Below are positions 1 to 14,000 of a stretch of DNA of 64,000 nucleotides, piece by piece. The stretch lies in NCBI GenBank assembly GCA_008933995.1, contig WARS01000008.1, positions 16,478,148-16,542,147 on the forward strand. The letters are read 5' to 3'. The stretch comes from Datnioides undecimradiatus. Lineage: Eukaryota; Chordata; Actinopteri; Lobotiformes; Datnioididae. Under the pieces are notes generated by a model. That model made no database searches. It was not told the DNA's origin and worked only from the letters and a program-made list of their open reading frames with translations. Positions within the stretch are counted from its first letter, which is position 1. Every line of letters begins with the position of its first letter. A program made the position numbers and the translations under genes.

Positions 1-1893
1 GCGAACGAGGGCTTTCAGGGTGAACCTGAAATGTTACTTGAGGAGTGTGTTTTAGCTGGACTCTTTGTTTGGTATTGGTTATTGGTTCGACTAGTTGAGC
101 CTAAGAGAAGATAAGATAAGATAATCCTTTATTTGTGCCACACAGGGGAAATTCACAATGTCACGGCAGCACAGAGGATAGCAAAACAGAATCAGGCATC
201 AAAAAAACCCCAAAATAAATAAATAAAATGAATGTAAACAAAGAAAGAAGAGAAATGAAGGAGTTATATTAACAGAGAAAAGGCTCAACAATGAGCAGCA
301 GCTGCTGCCACTTCCTGGTTTTGCTTGAAGTTGCAGACTTGGGAACATCACTGCACGCACATTAACATAATAATGGGTTAGGTTTACCCAGTTAAACAGG
401 TTTAGACCCACAGATTCTAATATGTGTGAATAAATCAAAGCTGTCATTTGATATTAAGGAGGCGTAGCTGCTCTTCATCACATCGCCCAGGCCAGAAAAA
501 TACGGTTACATCCGCTTTAAACAGGTATTTCCACTCAGGATGCCAGCGGGCTGCAGCCTCTGTCTGCACACTGGGCGCAGCTGTCACACCGAGATTAATG
601 AAACAAAACAAGACGAGTCTTTTATTTTATTCTCTCCTTGTGTCTTTTGATAGCATATTTGTGAAATAGCAATAAGAATAAAGCTGAAACGTATTATTTC
701 CTCTGCTACGGTGCAGGGAGACTCACAGAAATGCAGCCTGGGATACGATTGGAGCCTCTGACTAACCTGCACGCTCAGAGCAACGCGCAGTTCAACTTAC
801 ACTTCTCCTGTTTTGTTACTCCATCCTTGAACAGTCCTCCTGATCCCGACATCCTCGGCTCTGCATCATCTGGCCCCGCTGAATATGCACGGCCGGCAGT
901 CAGCAGCCGACAGCGTTAAACATTTTAGTGCCGCAGCAGAATCACCGTCTGCAGGGGCAGATTGAGTCGTCCTGCGGCGGTAACTTTCCACTGACAGGGT
1001 CCCGGCCTCCTCTGCAGATACAGGAAGAGCAGGTGGGAAGATGAGAGCAGTAAAATAAGTGGAGTTCGGCTCAAGGACACGGAAAACGTGAGAAAACAAA
1101 GAGAACAGAGCGACAAAAAGCAAAGAAGATAGCAAACCTTGCACGTTAGCTTAAAACCTAAAGATCTGCACTAGTGTTGCCGAACTCCTCACAGCTCCCG
1201 TGGCCTTTAACGTGCCGCGAATGCTCTGCAAACTCTGCAGAGGTAGAGGAAGGAAAATAAGATATTCAAGGATATCCAATATCCTGCAGTCGTTCAGCTC
1301 CAATGTGTCGCTGTCTGCAGGACTGTGATGATTTCTTTAGACGGCAGCTTCGACAGCAGTCAGCAGGCGCCCGGATCGGTGCTGCAGGAATCGACGTGCG
1401 CAGCAGGAGCTCCTTGTTGCGAGCGATGCAGCAGCTGTAAACTTTTGATCTGCTGCAGTATCACAGAGCCGGTCGGAGCTCTTCGTTGTAACTGTCTCGT
1501 CCCTGTGAGTACGTCATGCAATTGACTTTTTAATGATTTGAAGCGCGCAGGCTTTAGATTACAACAAAGACTGCATCCGTGTTTCCCCTTTAAAGGCACC
1601 CGAGCCCCAAAGGCGTCAATGATGTCGGTGCTGCACACCTATTTGACCCAGGAACACATGCTCTCACACACATCAAACTGCAGGCTGCTGAGTGCTCGGC
1701 TCAGGGGCGCATCAGCCTTAGTTGTTTGGGACACGAACATCATTTGTCTTTCACTCTGCCTCGCCTCGCTCCCTCCACAACCAATGACGTGCTCCGGGCG
1801 AGACTGCGTTCATGCTGTCTGAGGCGTTTCCGCTGAGGGTGCAGCGTTATTTGGTTTTACATCACACGTCTTGTTCTTTCCTGTTGTGTTCAG
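1..1893 (+). other. caln1 intron (partial)
   Basis: This is intronic sequence upstream of the first visible coding exon. It holds a retroelement 3' tail at about 104-200 and otherwise no coding exon; the upstream CALN1 exons encoding EF-hand 1 are not found in any frame here. Confidence 0.7.
104..200 (-). repeat. Retroelement 3' tail with GATAA-type tandem end
   Basis: Read on the minus strand, the segment ends in an AATAAAGGATTATC box followed by repeated TTATC units, preceded by a stretch containing GTGAATTTCCCC. I recall this arrangement as the 3' end of a widespread teleost non-LTR element (SINE/LINE). The family name is not certain. Nothing upstream of the tail is recognisable. Confidence 0.5.
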
Positions 1894-2006
1894 GTGACGG
1901 GCAGGTCGATTTCAACGAGTTCATGACGATCCTCGGGCCCAAACTCCTGTCGTCTGAAACGAGAGAAGGCTTCCTGGGCAGCACAATAGACACCATCTTC
2001 TGGCAG
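1894..2006 (+). CDS. caln1: caln1 coding exon, end of EF-hand 2
   Basis: The acceptor is a pyrimidine tract ending in TTCAG (AG 1892-1893) and the donor is CAG|GTAAAA at 2007. The exon starts with the last two bases of a split Gly codon and encodes the calcium-loop end (DGQVDF plus NEF), then ILGPKL and GFLGSTIDTIFWQ. It ends in phase 0. Confidence 0.93.
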
Positions 2007-5000
2007 GTAAAACCTCACACCCTTGGACACACTTCGCTGAGTCATGACTTGGATGCAGTGCGTCTGTCTTCCTGGGTCAAATGAAAACGGTTGAACCCGA
2101 CATCCATGCGTGACAGCCAGGTGCGGCTCACAGATGTCGTCTTAGAAACTGCGTCCAGGGGGTCGACTTCCAGCCAACTCAGGATGTGTCATTAGGTTAA
2201 TCAGTTGATCAAAGAAACTCAATCGTTTGGAGTATTGATGCATTTCCCTCCCAGTCAAGGATGCACAGAAAACATGATGCCACAATGTTGTAATTATTAT
2301 AATTTAATAATTAAGAAAGTAGGCAAGTAAACAAATGTGAATAAACTTAACCTTATTAAAGTAATAATTGTATGAGCCACTTCAGTGCATTAGCTACGGT
2401 AGAAGGTTGCCTGCACAGCCCTGCTTTGGAGCAGCAGCAGGAGTCGCGGTGTGAGAAGTTAAGCATTTGTTTATATATTTACTTATTTATTTATAGTATT
2501 TTCACTGCTTAACCTTTCTGTAACAGCCCCGTCTAATGTCCGAACCGAAGCGCCACCAGGATCCCGTGAGTTTCACCTGACAGTTGCTGGTCTGCCGCTG
2601 CCAGTTCTGGTGAAACGCACCAAAGTCAAACAGTAGCACAAACAAACTAAGCCATCGGAGGCAGAAGTAGACCAGCAACGTCTGCAACATCTCTGACGGC
2701 TCTGAAACTACTATATTTGTGCACTTTTCCCACAGCAGCACATTGCTTAGCTACCTACACCGCTACTGCCACACTTTTAAAATGCTGCATGCACCGCCGA
2801 TGAGCTGTGATCCTGCACAATCGGTTAACCCAGAAGAAACCCAGGTGTTGAGCGACGAGCCCAGAGAGTCTCCGCTGTACTAACGCAGTCTGTAAATGAG
2901 GTTAGGGGAAGTACCACTTTATTTAAATCAGTTTCCATGATTGTTTCTGTGCTCTCCTGAAGGGCGGCCCAAAATAAAAGCTTAATATACAGCATCCGGC
3001 GTCCTCCTGAGTGATATCGTGACTGATGATGGTGATGTGTGACCCTGACAGATGCGCCTGCAGTCAGCCTAAAGGGGTTTCGAGAAGCCGAGAGCGACTC
3101 GAGGTGACAGAGGAGCCGGCGGCGTACGACTTTGAGCGAGCGAGACGGAGGGTGATGGATGCGCAGACAATAGGAAGAGTGAGAGAGCGTGAATGGGAAT
3201 GATGACAAATGGAGCAGGTGTGAGGGAAGGAACGGGACATTTGGCACTGGTAGTAACACTTGGCAGGCCGGTCCTCTTGATGTAATCATCAGCTTGACCC
3301 GGGCTTTTTCTCAGGGGCAGGAGCTTGTGGTTTACACCGCGAGGACACAAGTCCCTGGAGGTATGAGCGCAGGCTGGGCGAGCGTGCTGCCAGCCCCATT
3401 TGGCTGCTGCAGTAACCTTGGCTTGTGCAGGAGGAATGAAAAACGGCTTCCAAGTAAAACGGGTGGTTTTGGGTCGAGGTGCGCCACTTCTGCACACGCT
3501 TCTTGCCCGATGAATTCGTTTCTGGAAGCCGGGATCAGCAGCGAACGCCTCATCTGATGCACGGCGCGTACAGAAAACAATAAACCAAACCTTCAGTTAT
3601 CACGATTATTCCTCCGCATGCCTCGCAGACGATTATGTGCTTGAGGTCTTGCAGTTTTGTGCTTACTTCAGTTCGTTAATGGACCGCACTGCATGACTCA
3701 GGCTCCGTCTACGTGTTCATTTTGAGTCCCGGCGTCCGGCTTGCATGTCCGCTGTGGCGTAAACGCGTGTCCAACGCCCAGCAAAGCGTCGCGTTTGCTC
3801 AGCCGGACTAAACATGCAGCGCGACCCTTGTGTGACAATAGAAGGATGGAAATGATCTTAGCGATGCAAGTGTACATGAAGCAAAATAACACTATCTGCT
3901 CCAAAGCCCACCCAACAGTTCGGCACCAAACACTGAATAAACCATCCGCCGGGACGACTCATGCTGCTGGCTCATTAAGTCCCGCTCATCAAAATTCAGA
4001 AACCAGGCTCCCAATCAATAAATCCTGCAAAGATACTTCTAAAAGACGACTCTTCCTTTGTCTCAGCCCACGACGGGATAAAAGAGAATATGCATGACAT
4101 GCAATTTATTAATTAAGAATATATATTGCTGGAAAAGGCCTGGGATCTAACGAAGCACTGACACATCTAAACGTCTCTCTGTTCAGTGTTTTTGACCTGA
4201 AATACGCCTGATTCAGGTAACCCAAAGTGATTTATCGCCCACATTTAGCCTCTTTTAGCTCATTGTTTTAGGTTTTACTGTGTTTTTTTCGGGGTGCACG
4301 GTCCAGGCCTGCAGCTTTTAAAAGAACTATTTAAGCACAATAAGCCCTTGTTTTGCTGAAAAAGGCAGATTGAGAAAGTAAAACAACGCAAATAAGAGAA
4401 AACAGAGGGTAAACATTAGATTTAGACACTAATCTTCAGTTGAACAGGAGGCAAATGAATGCTAATATGACTCTTTGCCTCTCAAGTGGGCAAATAAGCA
4501 ATCGTTTGCCGACGTGTCAGCCATAATAACCAGGCGACAACATGCCAGGTTCCCCAGAGGCCAAAAATTGGTTTAATCTGCCTGAAAGTTGCAGCGACAG
4601 TGAGAAGGAACCGGTTAATACGGTTCTCTGGACTGAGAATCAAATCTCCTCAGACTTTAAGAGTACTCACAAAGACACGTTTTTAAACTTGCACAAAGCA
4701 AATTAAATGTTTGGCTGGGAATTAAACAATTATACCGGATATTTAAATTAAATCTCTGCCTCTATCGTTTAGTTTAATTGTGCTGGAGCCCTGTTGGAGC
4801 TCGTGGTCTGAAGACCTTTGAAGATGATACCATAATAAACCTCAGTCCTGGACAAACAGTAAAAGTTCATTTCAAGCAAAGTTTCTGATTTTTGTTGTAG
4901 CATATTTAATATAACTCTGAGACAGATCTGAGACGTTTTTATAAAGGAGCAGCCAATATCAGCCTAACACCCTCTTTAAATCTTCCTGGAGCTCTACCGC

Positions 5001-8000
5001 AGCACGTCCGCTGAGCACGTCTAATTTTAATGATCTGCCTGTGAAGAGTAAGAAGCCAATAAACTGGTTTCGAGGAGCGACTCGGGGTGGGTTACGCTCT
5101 CGGTGTGGAGTTTGCAGGAGGGGAATTGTTCTTCTTTGAGAGAGTTCGCGGAAAGAAGCTTGAAGCCGTTCGATAAATCCACCAACCTGTGGAGCTTTAG
5201 TGACCGATCGGCTCCCCTTCACGGCTAAATCTCAGTCAGCTCCACTTTCCCTTTAAAACGTGAATCATGACGAGCAGACAACCCCGGCGCGGCGCTGAAA
5301 GCATTGAGCTGGAGGGGGATTGGTGTAAACCTAATTAAGATCCAACGCTCATCAAAGCGTTTGACAGCGTTCCACAGATTCCACGTTCCTCCATCTGGGC
5401 GTTTTGCAGGATTTTAACGATTAAGTGTTTATTCCCTGAGCTGAGGCTGCCAGGTTCACTCAGTGACCCCGGCTAACTCGCCTGACCCTCGCTTTATAAC
5501 TTATATTACGTTTCGGGTCCGGTCTCCTTGAACCGCGGCGGTTCAGCTCCCGCCGTCTGCTCGGAGAGATTTTCTCATTCCACTAATGTCAGGCAAAGTG
5601 TCACATCCTCACCAGCTGGAGTGATGGGATAATGATTCATTTGCTGTCACACACTCACCTTCCTACTCACTCGTATCTGCTCTTGAACAGTTTGTTAATG
5701 TATCTAATTATCCCGTCTGGGTAATTATGAGCTCGTAATTGAACAGCCGCAAACATTTTATTTTGCTCTGTTGTATTAATCATCAGCTGCATGATTAGCA
5801 AAGAGAGGGCTCCATGCATAAAGACACGTATATATAAACACGTTACCACATTTCCTCTGCAGAATGAGCCTCTGAACACGGCGTTTCCTCTTCTTCGCTT
5901 TTATCCAAGCTGTTTTCTGAGGTTTGCTCGGACAGAATCGACACCGGACGCTCACTCAGTGCGCCGCGATCGGCTGCGGACCGCTGCTCGCCAACGGTCG
6001 GGCAGTCTCTGGTCTGGTTCTTGTGATAAACCCCCGAAAAGTCAAAGCTTTGCTGATTTGTTCCATGCAAACAGAGAAAATGTGGCGAGGAAATCACATA
6101 ATTATTAATAACTCATTAATGAATAGTTCCTGAATTACTCCCACTTGTGGAATATATAGATAATAACTTATTAGAGAGTAGAAGAGGAGATCATATATTA
6201 AGTAACAGTGAAGTACAGATTAGTACGTAAACATCTGCGGATTGGATAATAAACACTTTGTTTGTGATGTTCATGTGCAACGATGCAATAGCTCATACTG
6301 AGTGAGCGGCTGCAGGAATCGCTTTTACCTACTAGAAGGCGTTTCAGCGTCACGTGACCTCCCGACGCACACGCCTGATTACCTGTGCTCGACCGTGCAA
6401 CGGGCGAAACCCTCAGACCTTCAGCAGAGTTTTGACGCCGCGCTGATTTGCTCTGCAGGTCGGGTTTTGCGGCACAACGCTTTGAAAAATGGGCTCTCGG
6501 ATGTGCATCGTTCCGCGGCGAGCCGTGCTCCCGCGTGTTTGTGAGGCTCACTGCAGCCGCCGCTGCGCTCCCGGCAGCCGCTTGTTTATTATTGACTCAG
6601 AGAGAGGTTGGGTTATCAGTTTACGTCGGCTCTCATGAGGAAGACGGAGCGCTCAGGGGAGGAGGGCTGATAAGGGCTGTCATCACCTCAAGGACTGTAC
6701 TTTGCTTGCAGTGATTAAAAACGTAAGCGGGCGTTTCGCTCCGCACGGGGTGCAGAAGTGGAGCGCGTCAGGCTTCTGGTTATTTTGCAGAAGTGCAAAC
6801 AGGGGGTTTCTTCAGACGTCTGCAGCCGTCTTCTAAACAGTAACAGCAAACATTATGCTTTTCCAGTCCACGAGAAGCAAACGGCTGCTTTCACTTCACA
6901 CTTTTATGCTTTTCTGTTTCCTTAAAACCACAAAGATCATAATGAGTCCACAAACTAATGCTCTCATAAAGAGCAACAGGTGCAGGACATCGTTTAGACG
7001 TCAGTATGGATGGATGGACAACGCTAACAGCATGGTGGCCAGCAGACAGCAGCCTTTACACCGAGGCTTATCACTGTTGCTATGTACGAGCAGTCGGCAG
7101 TAAGGAGTTGGTCCTGTGGAGCTGCAGCAGATCAGACAACAGTTTGGTATCAAATCGGGTTTCCTGCCAACTCTGAGGACTTAACCACTTCAGCACTGGG
7201 CTCCGACAACACTGTCACGCACAAATGCTGCAGGAACAGACGTACCGACCGGACATGTGAGAGTCTGGGCTGCAGGAAGCAGCTTTGCACAGCACAACAC
7301 CAAGCTTTATGCACCGCTAGAGTCGCGCTCGACCCGTGAGATCACGAGATTGCACCCGACTCCATCTTGCCGGGCTTCGAGCTGTGGCAGAACTGCATTG
7401 AAATAAGAGCAGAGACCCTCACCGAAGGCTTTTCCCTTTCTGGCGACCGTTTCCAGCAAGCACTCTCCTGCGCTGATCTGATTGGTTGAATTAGCCTGTG
7501 ACTGACAGCTAGCTCGTCCAGACTGCACCCAATGATGACGTTGCATGTGTTTCTGCGTAATAAACCCCATGACTCATCGGGTTTGTGACACTTTGATGGG
7601 TAAAACTCTCATTTTTAATACTTTTCTTACTTTCCCAAAGCAAAGCGACCAAAGAAGACCCAGCCCGCCTGTTGCCGAGTTCGCCTACAAATCCTGTTTC
7701 CCACCGGTAACCTGACAGCCAGGAGGAATGACTGATTAGCGGCCGCGTACCTTTTTTGACAGAACAGCATGAGTGGGATAATTTTAGAGCAGTTTGCACT
7801 ATAATCATTCTGTGTGCTCTCTTCCTGAACGCCCACTTTGAGTGAAATGTGTTATTGCAGCCCTCAGGAGGAATATTTAAGGAACGCGAGTTTTTCCTCC
7901 TGCAGCAACAAAGTTGAATTGTTAACGTCTGACTTTCAGGAGGATCAATCAGTCCTTTTTGTTTTGTTTGCGTTAAGCTTTGGGCACAAAGCACGGAGCT

Positions 8001-11000
8001 TAACACCCGCAAAGATTAGTTATTAGTCTGATTTTGTTCATTTGTGCTTCGTTTTGCATCCGCTTAGAAGTTCAGAGAGGGAAAGGCCTAAAACTTTAGT
8101 GAAAGAGCTTCTGATCTGATCCTGTAACACGCCGCCTGATTAAAGTAAAGCTTCAGCTATTGTGGCAGAGACGCGCGTCCTTAAATAATAATAATTATTT
8201 TTTAAATCATAAAGACTAAATTTGATTTTGCATTCCCTGCAGTATTCCTATTAAACACGATATTAGACGTACCTGCTCATTTATGCATTATTAAAGCTCT
8301 GTTTACAGTTAAATTAGGTTGTCTGGCCAGAAGAACATCCGCTTAATGCTTATCACACATTTAATTTCCAGCTTTATTTATTCATTTATTACTTACTGAG
8401 CTCTGCAGACTGGAGCCAGACTTGAAATAGATTCGTTTAAACACAACAGCGCCGTAAAGATGAATCTCAGGTGGTGAAGTTTAATTTGAAGCCAAAAGAG
8501 AAATAATAATAAGATTGCATTGTTTACAAGATGTCGCCCAGGGAAGAGCCACGAAAAGCAGATAATCAGCGTAACAATGTAGTTGGCAACGCCTATACTC
8601 ATCAGATAAACAGCAAAATAATCTATTTTACGTTAACTGCTAAAGATACTGCTGCACAGGTTGGCCTGTCTTCAACAAAGACCGTGCAATTAAAATAATC
8701 CCTGCTGCAAAAATAGCAGTTAATCCCACTCGACAAACTCAAACCTTCTCGGAGTTAATGAGGAGAAAGGGGGCAAACGAGAGTTTGGAGCGGAGGGTGT
8801 TTCTGGGAGCAGATGTCAGGAGGAGGAGGAAGTCTGCAGAGCAGTGGGACGAACCCCGAGACTAATGAGCAGATATTCATTACTCTCAGCTCGCAGTCAC
8901 TTCTCCAAACAAACAAAACAAATAAAATCGCTTTTAAACAACGTTGTTGAATTTGGCTTCTGTGTAAAAGGCTTTCGGTGCTCGAACGGTGAGATGTTTC
9001 TCCAGGAGTTGAGGAACATCACCGCCGTTTTCTGCTGTCAGCTGAAAGTCATTGTGGAAATATAAAGTCAGATGCTGTTTCAGAAGCTTAAACGACCTGT
9101 AGTTTAGTAGTTTACTTTTCAGGTGTTTCTCTTAACATTAAAGGGATAGTTTGTGCAAAACCAGTCAGATGACTGGGAAACTCAAGGAGAAGGACCCAGC
9201 TGCAGGTGGAGACCAGGAGCAGACCTTGTTTACCGGGCGTAGGCTTACAGGTGGTCAGTGCAGGCAGGGTCAAAACCAGGAGATCAGTCCAAAGAGAGCA
9301 AACAAATCCAATGTGGGGCAGGAAGAAAACAAAGTCCTTAAACAGAGATCCAAAAACACGCGAGGGAACAAGAGGAGATGCACGCTGAGACTAGGAAGGC
9401 ACATGACACAAGCAGCGAACCAACAGACAAAGGAAGTGACGCAACATAAATAGACTTGGGATGCAAGCAAACAAGACGCAGGTGCAAGTACACGGAGACA
9501 AGAAACCAACAAAACAAGGAACTCGGCTCAAAACCAGTGTTGGAAGCAAAGCACCGTGCTCCCAGGGGCTGGTTTAAAATCACCTAAAATACACTTTATC
9601 CAATTAAAGTTAGTCAGTTTAACTGTGTGCAACAGTTAGACAGTTGTTTCGTGGCCTTACGTTAATGCCAGACTGCCCTTTTCTGACAGGAAGCTGAAAC
9701 TGGCGCATGCGTCGGCGTTTCTTTACATTTACCAAACTTCCCTGACAAAAACGCCAATTTTACCTCATATAACGCATTAGCTGCCGGTCCACTTCTGCCT
9801 CAGTCAGTTCACTTTGTTTGTGTCATTGTGCAACTTTGTTTGTCGTGAGGGAATATTTAATTTCCACCAAACTCACGTAATGACACAAACGAACCAGTCG
9901 AGTCAGCAGCTTCTGCAGCCTATGTGCTAAAATTACTGTTTTTGCCAATGGAGTTTGGTGCGTTTGGAGTGAGCACTGATGGATGTAACAGCTTGAGTTT
10001 ACCTTTAAAAGAACAGAGAGGTGAAGCAGGAATATAGTGTAAATACAGCGTGCACCCGACCTGATGATGTTTTTTAGGTGGCGAGCATCTGTTTTGCTGT
10101 TTTGCCACACTGCTTCACTTCCTGCGCCGGTGCTCCTGCTGCTTCTCCAGAGTGGGGTCATGCCGGCTGCCGCGTCTTGCAGGAAATACACTGACTGTGG
10201 ACAGGTGCCTGATGCAACCCCACTTTAAAAAAACAAAAACAAAACCCTGAACTTTAAGACGCACGGCTGCTTGAATATGAAGCCGCCGCCTCCTTCAAGC
10301 TTTATAAACGTGGACTTTCATCCCAAATCGGATCCATTAATCCCCCTCTTTCTGTCCTTTGCGCCAGGGCGCAGGTTTGGATTCATAATGACTCTGAAAC
10401 AACTCGTCTGTGATGAATAATACATGGGCCACAATGATTTTTTTTTTCTGGAGAGGGGTGAGTGCAGGCTAATATTTGCATTGGCCCCTCTGGAGCCGGA
10501 GCTGTGCGCGCTGTGATTGTTTCTGTGCCGCTGCTGTCTTCAGGGCGTGCAGATCAAATATAAATGATATTACTTAGTGTCCTCCTTCCCAGAAAAAGTG
10601 CAATATTTAAGAAATGGCAAGCCACTTATGAACTCTGCTTGCAGTATGTTGTGTGTATTATGATTTTTTTGCTAATATCATGACATGACATGTTATTATT
10701 ACCTTTAAAAATCACAGTATTACAGTGAAAAGCAGGATTTGCCGCAGTGTTTCTATAAGCAGCCCCAGGCTAGTGTTCTGCTGTGCACCTACACTCACTA
10801 CATTTAATTGAATCGACCCTAACTGAGGATATAAGGTGTTATGAAGCTCAAATATTGATTAATATGCCAGTTTTTATATTAAATTATTAAAGGCATTATG
10901 CATAAAAAAGTTGGTTTTTAACTTTGTCATGAGGCGTAATGAGTATAATGTAGTTGTAGTTAGTTATTTTAGTATTACATTCATTGTTCCCTGCAGCCGT

Positions 11001-14000
11001 TCGGACATCATCTCCACGTCTTCGTGTCGCAGCAAGGTTGCACTGAACTTCAAATTGCTGAAAAACCCAAATGCTGGTTTCCAGGGCACCGTGCAGGAAG
11101 TAAACACACCGTACGGGCATTTGCATGTGTGCTGGGGAGGCAGAAAAATCAGATTCCCTTCGCCGGGCATGGCCTTGAATAGCAATGAAGGTGGCACAGA
11201 GACGTGGCATTACAGACAGTTAATCAACGCCCACGCACACACACATGCACGCATCCTCCCTTCCCCACCGTATACCTAATCGCCCTCCTTCAAACAGTGG
11301 CGCCTACTTTCAGTATCGCCCCTGTAATGCGCTCATCCTGCAGCTCGCAGGTTGGGAGGTGAATTATAGAGGATTATCAAAGTGAAAATGACTCCATTCG
11401 TCTCAATCGCGCCGAGCGTTACTGTGCTATTACGCCAGAAAGGAGCGTCGTTTTGATCCCTGGCCAGCAGCGTCTCCCCTGAGGTCCCCGCTCTCACCGT
11501 GAGGCAGAAGTGTTTTCATGACGACCTGCAGATGAGTTTCACAGAGCTAACTTTGGTGCAAACCGGGCTGCGTAAATATAGTTTTAAATATCTTTAAAAT
11601 GTCATCTTTATTTAGTTTGGGAGAGACTGCTGCAATTCTAGTTTACGCTCCTCAAGCATTGTAAGCGTTTCTGGCAGCAGCCTCTAGTCCCGTGTTTTAT
11701 TTGCTTTTTTTATGGAGCCGGGTCCATTTTTCTGCTTTAAATAAAGGTTTATTCCTTAGAAATCTGACAGAATCAGTTCACATTTAGGCAGAAGTTAAGT
11801 TAAGTGTTTCCTACAGCGTGAGCCAACTCAAACTTTAACCCCACTTGAAGGTGACACTAAAAGGTGAGGGTGAACCTTTCTTTTCCTATTCATATCATAT
11901 TATATTTATGCATGTCATTTAAATAATAGATTACGTTTAGTGTTCATTGTCATTAACAACATTCTCTGCAGCCTTTAAAATGCTCCCTGGCTTTGACTTA
12001 ATGCTTTCAAACATACTCAGCTGCAGGTACCTTTAAAGCAATAATTTATTTTTGTGCAACTGTTCCACTTTCTTTTTGCAGTCAGATGACTTTTTGCACA
12101 CATGCATTGCTCACGATGCACATGTGATCAAAAACTAGTGGCTCCTGCAGGTTTAAGGCTTATTGCCTTAGCTACGACTGCTGAAGCTTCACTTTTCAGA
12201 CACAGATGCTACGTCCACTTCACTTTTGCTGATTCACCCCCTCCACCCTGGGCCTAACAGCCTCCTCCACCCAGTGGTCCAGAGTCCTAGAGAGAGACAG
12301 CTAGCTGCACGGCTAACTGAGCTAACTAGCTAATGGAGGAGTCAGTTGAAGGAGTTAGCAGTAGCTTTAGCAGCAGGTTCAGTCCCTCAGAAAAAAGGGC
12401 GTTGCAGAGAAAACCAGAAAACATTTCCTCAGTGACATAGTTGTCGGTGTGTAAAGCGTTGCACACTTCAGGTGTTTGGGTCCTGCAGTGGGTTTGACAA
12501 AGGCCATTGATGCAAAGTAAAAATACAGTATACATCATTTTTTATCGCCTTTAGCTTCGGGACACACAGACTCTATACCCAGGATACGTCACCTGCTGCT
12601 GGTGTTGGCTGTAAAGTCACGTTCCTGCAGGAGCAACGTCACCTTCGGGTGTGAGTAGAACTCACACATATAGTGTGCACAGTACGAGGCTTATGCAGAG
12701 TAAAACCTCAACCATTTGAGGTGTTATCCTGAGTACGGTGTGGATGTAAATACAGCCAGTCTGTGGTGACAGTGCTGAGCAGAAGGCAGACTGATAGCTC
12801 CCCTTCTCCCAGCGCTGAGAGAACGTGCACGGTGCTGTTTGAAGTTCTTCTGCAGGTGGAGAAGCTGCTGCAGCGGCGGCGGCGGCGCTGCTCACCTCAG
12901 GCCTCCTGAGAAGTGAAAGCACACCTGACTTTGTAGCTTCCCTCTCCCAGCTTCCTGCATCGTACTGAGCCTCTCCGTATGATTTAGAAGAGCCTTTTCT
13001 CACGTACAGTCTGCGGCATTGTCCCGACCCCTCCTCCTTATGTTCCATGTAGCTTTAATTACATGTGAGTCAGCTCGGCTACCTCGGTGATTCACTTCAT
13101 TACAGCTCTTTCTCATGCAGACCGCAGCACCGAGAAGTGTCAGCGACACATTACTGCATTTTCTGCACAGTCGCTTAATTTAAAAACACACATACTTGCG
13201 TGCGCACACCCACGCCGGAGGATCATTTGTGCTCTCGAGTGCCCAGAATTTTAATGATGTAGCTATCTGTCAATCAAAATAAATGCCTCTGACTATATTA
13301 TACTGACATGCTGGGTTTCCTAGAGGGGAGCTTCTTCATTTTTATCTACTAAGTAATCACAGTGTTGAATCCCGTTTGGATGAATGTAGAGAATCAATCG
13401 TCAGCTAAATGCAATTGAAAAGACAGGATCGTTTCTTGTTGTTCATCGCTTGGTGTGGTAACGTCGCCCGTCGTGGTTTAACCTTTTTTTTTTTTTTTCC
13501 CCCTGGAAGCTGCACAGCAAGGATGACTGGTGAATATGGATGCACGGCTTCAAGAGGTTCAGGCCGCCTGCTCGTCGTTTAACGTTTTAGTTTGTTAGCG
13601 GTTCCCGGGATGGCGGGAGTTCAGGTTTTTCTTCTTCTACAAGCTGAACTCATAATACCGCATGAATTAACGTTTCCCCCTGGCTTTTAAGTGCAGGCTT
13701 TGAGTCCTCGACATACGAAAACAGAGCACCTAATGTGACATTTCTGGGAAAATGATTTTAATTCCAGATACCCCAGGAGCCAGGTGGGCAGACGCATCTC
13801 TCCGCCCGCTTTTCTTCTTCATTTGAGCCTGAAAAACAACATCCAGCGAAGTCGTCACTGTCGTTTAAAAGCTAAAGAGGAAAAGAAAAAGTACAAAAGC
13901 GAATAAGTTTACTTCTAGTGGCTCACGCTCGATGCCTCGACGCTGCTCTGCAAGCCGACCGGATCTGGTGGTCTCGGGTCGGATTGGGTTTTAATTAGTT

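Noticed and set aside
7509..8012. 167-codon open frame on the minus strand, the longest in the window
   Set aside because: It lies in the caln1 intron; residue order is unlike any family, no neighbouring exons fit, and the length is possible by chance in 64 kb.
9151..9453. 100-codon + frame
   Set aside because: It falls inside a probable dispersed repeat and has purine-driven composition.
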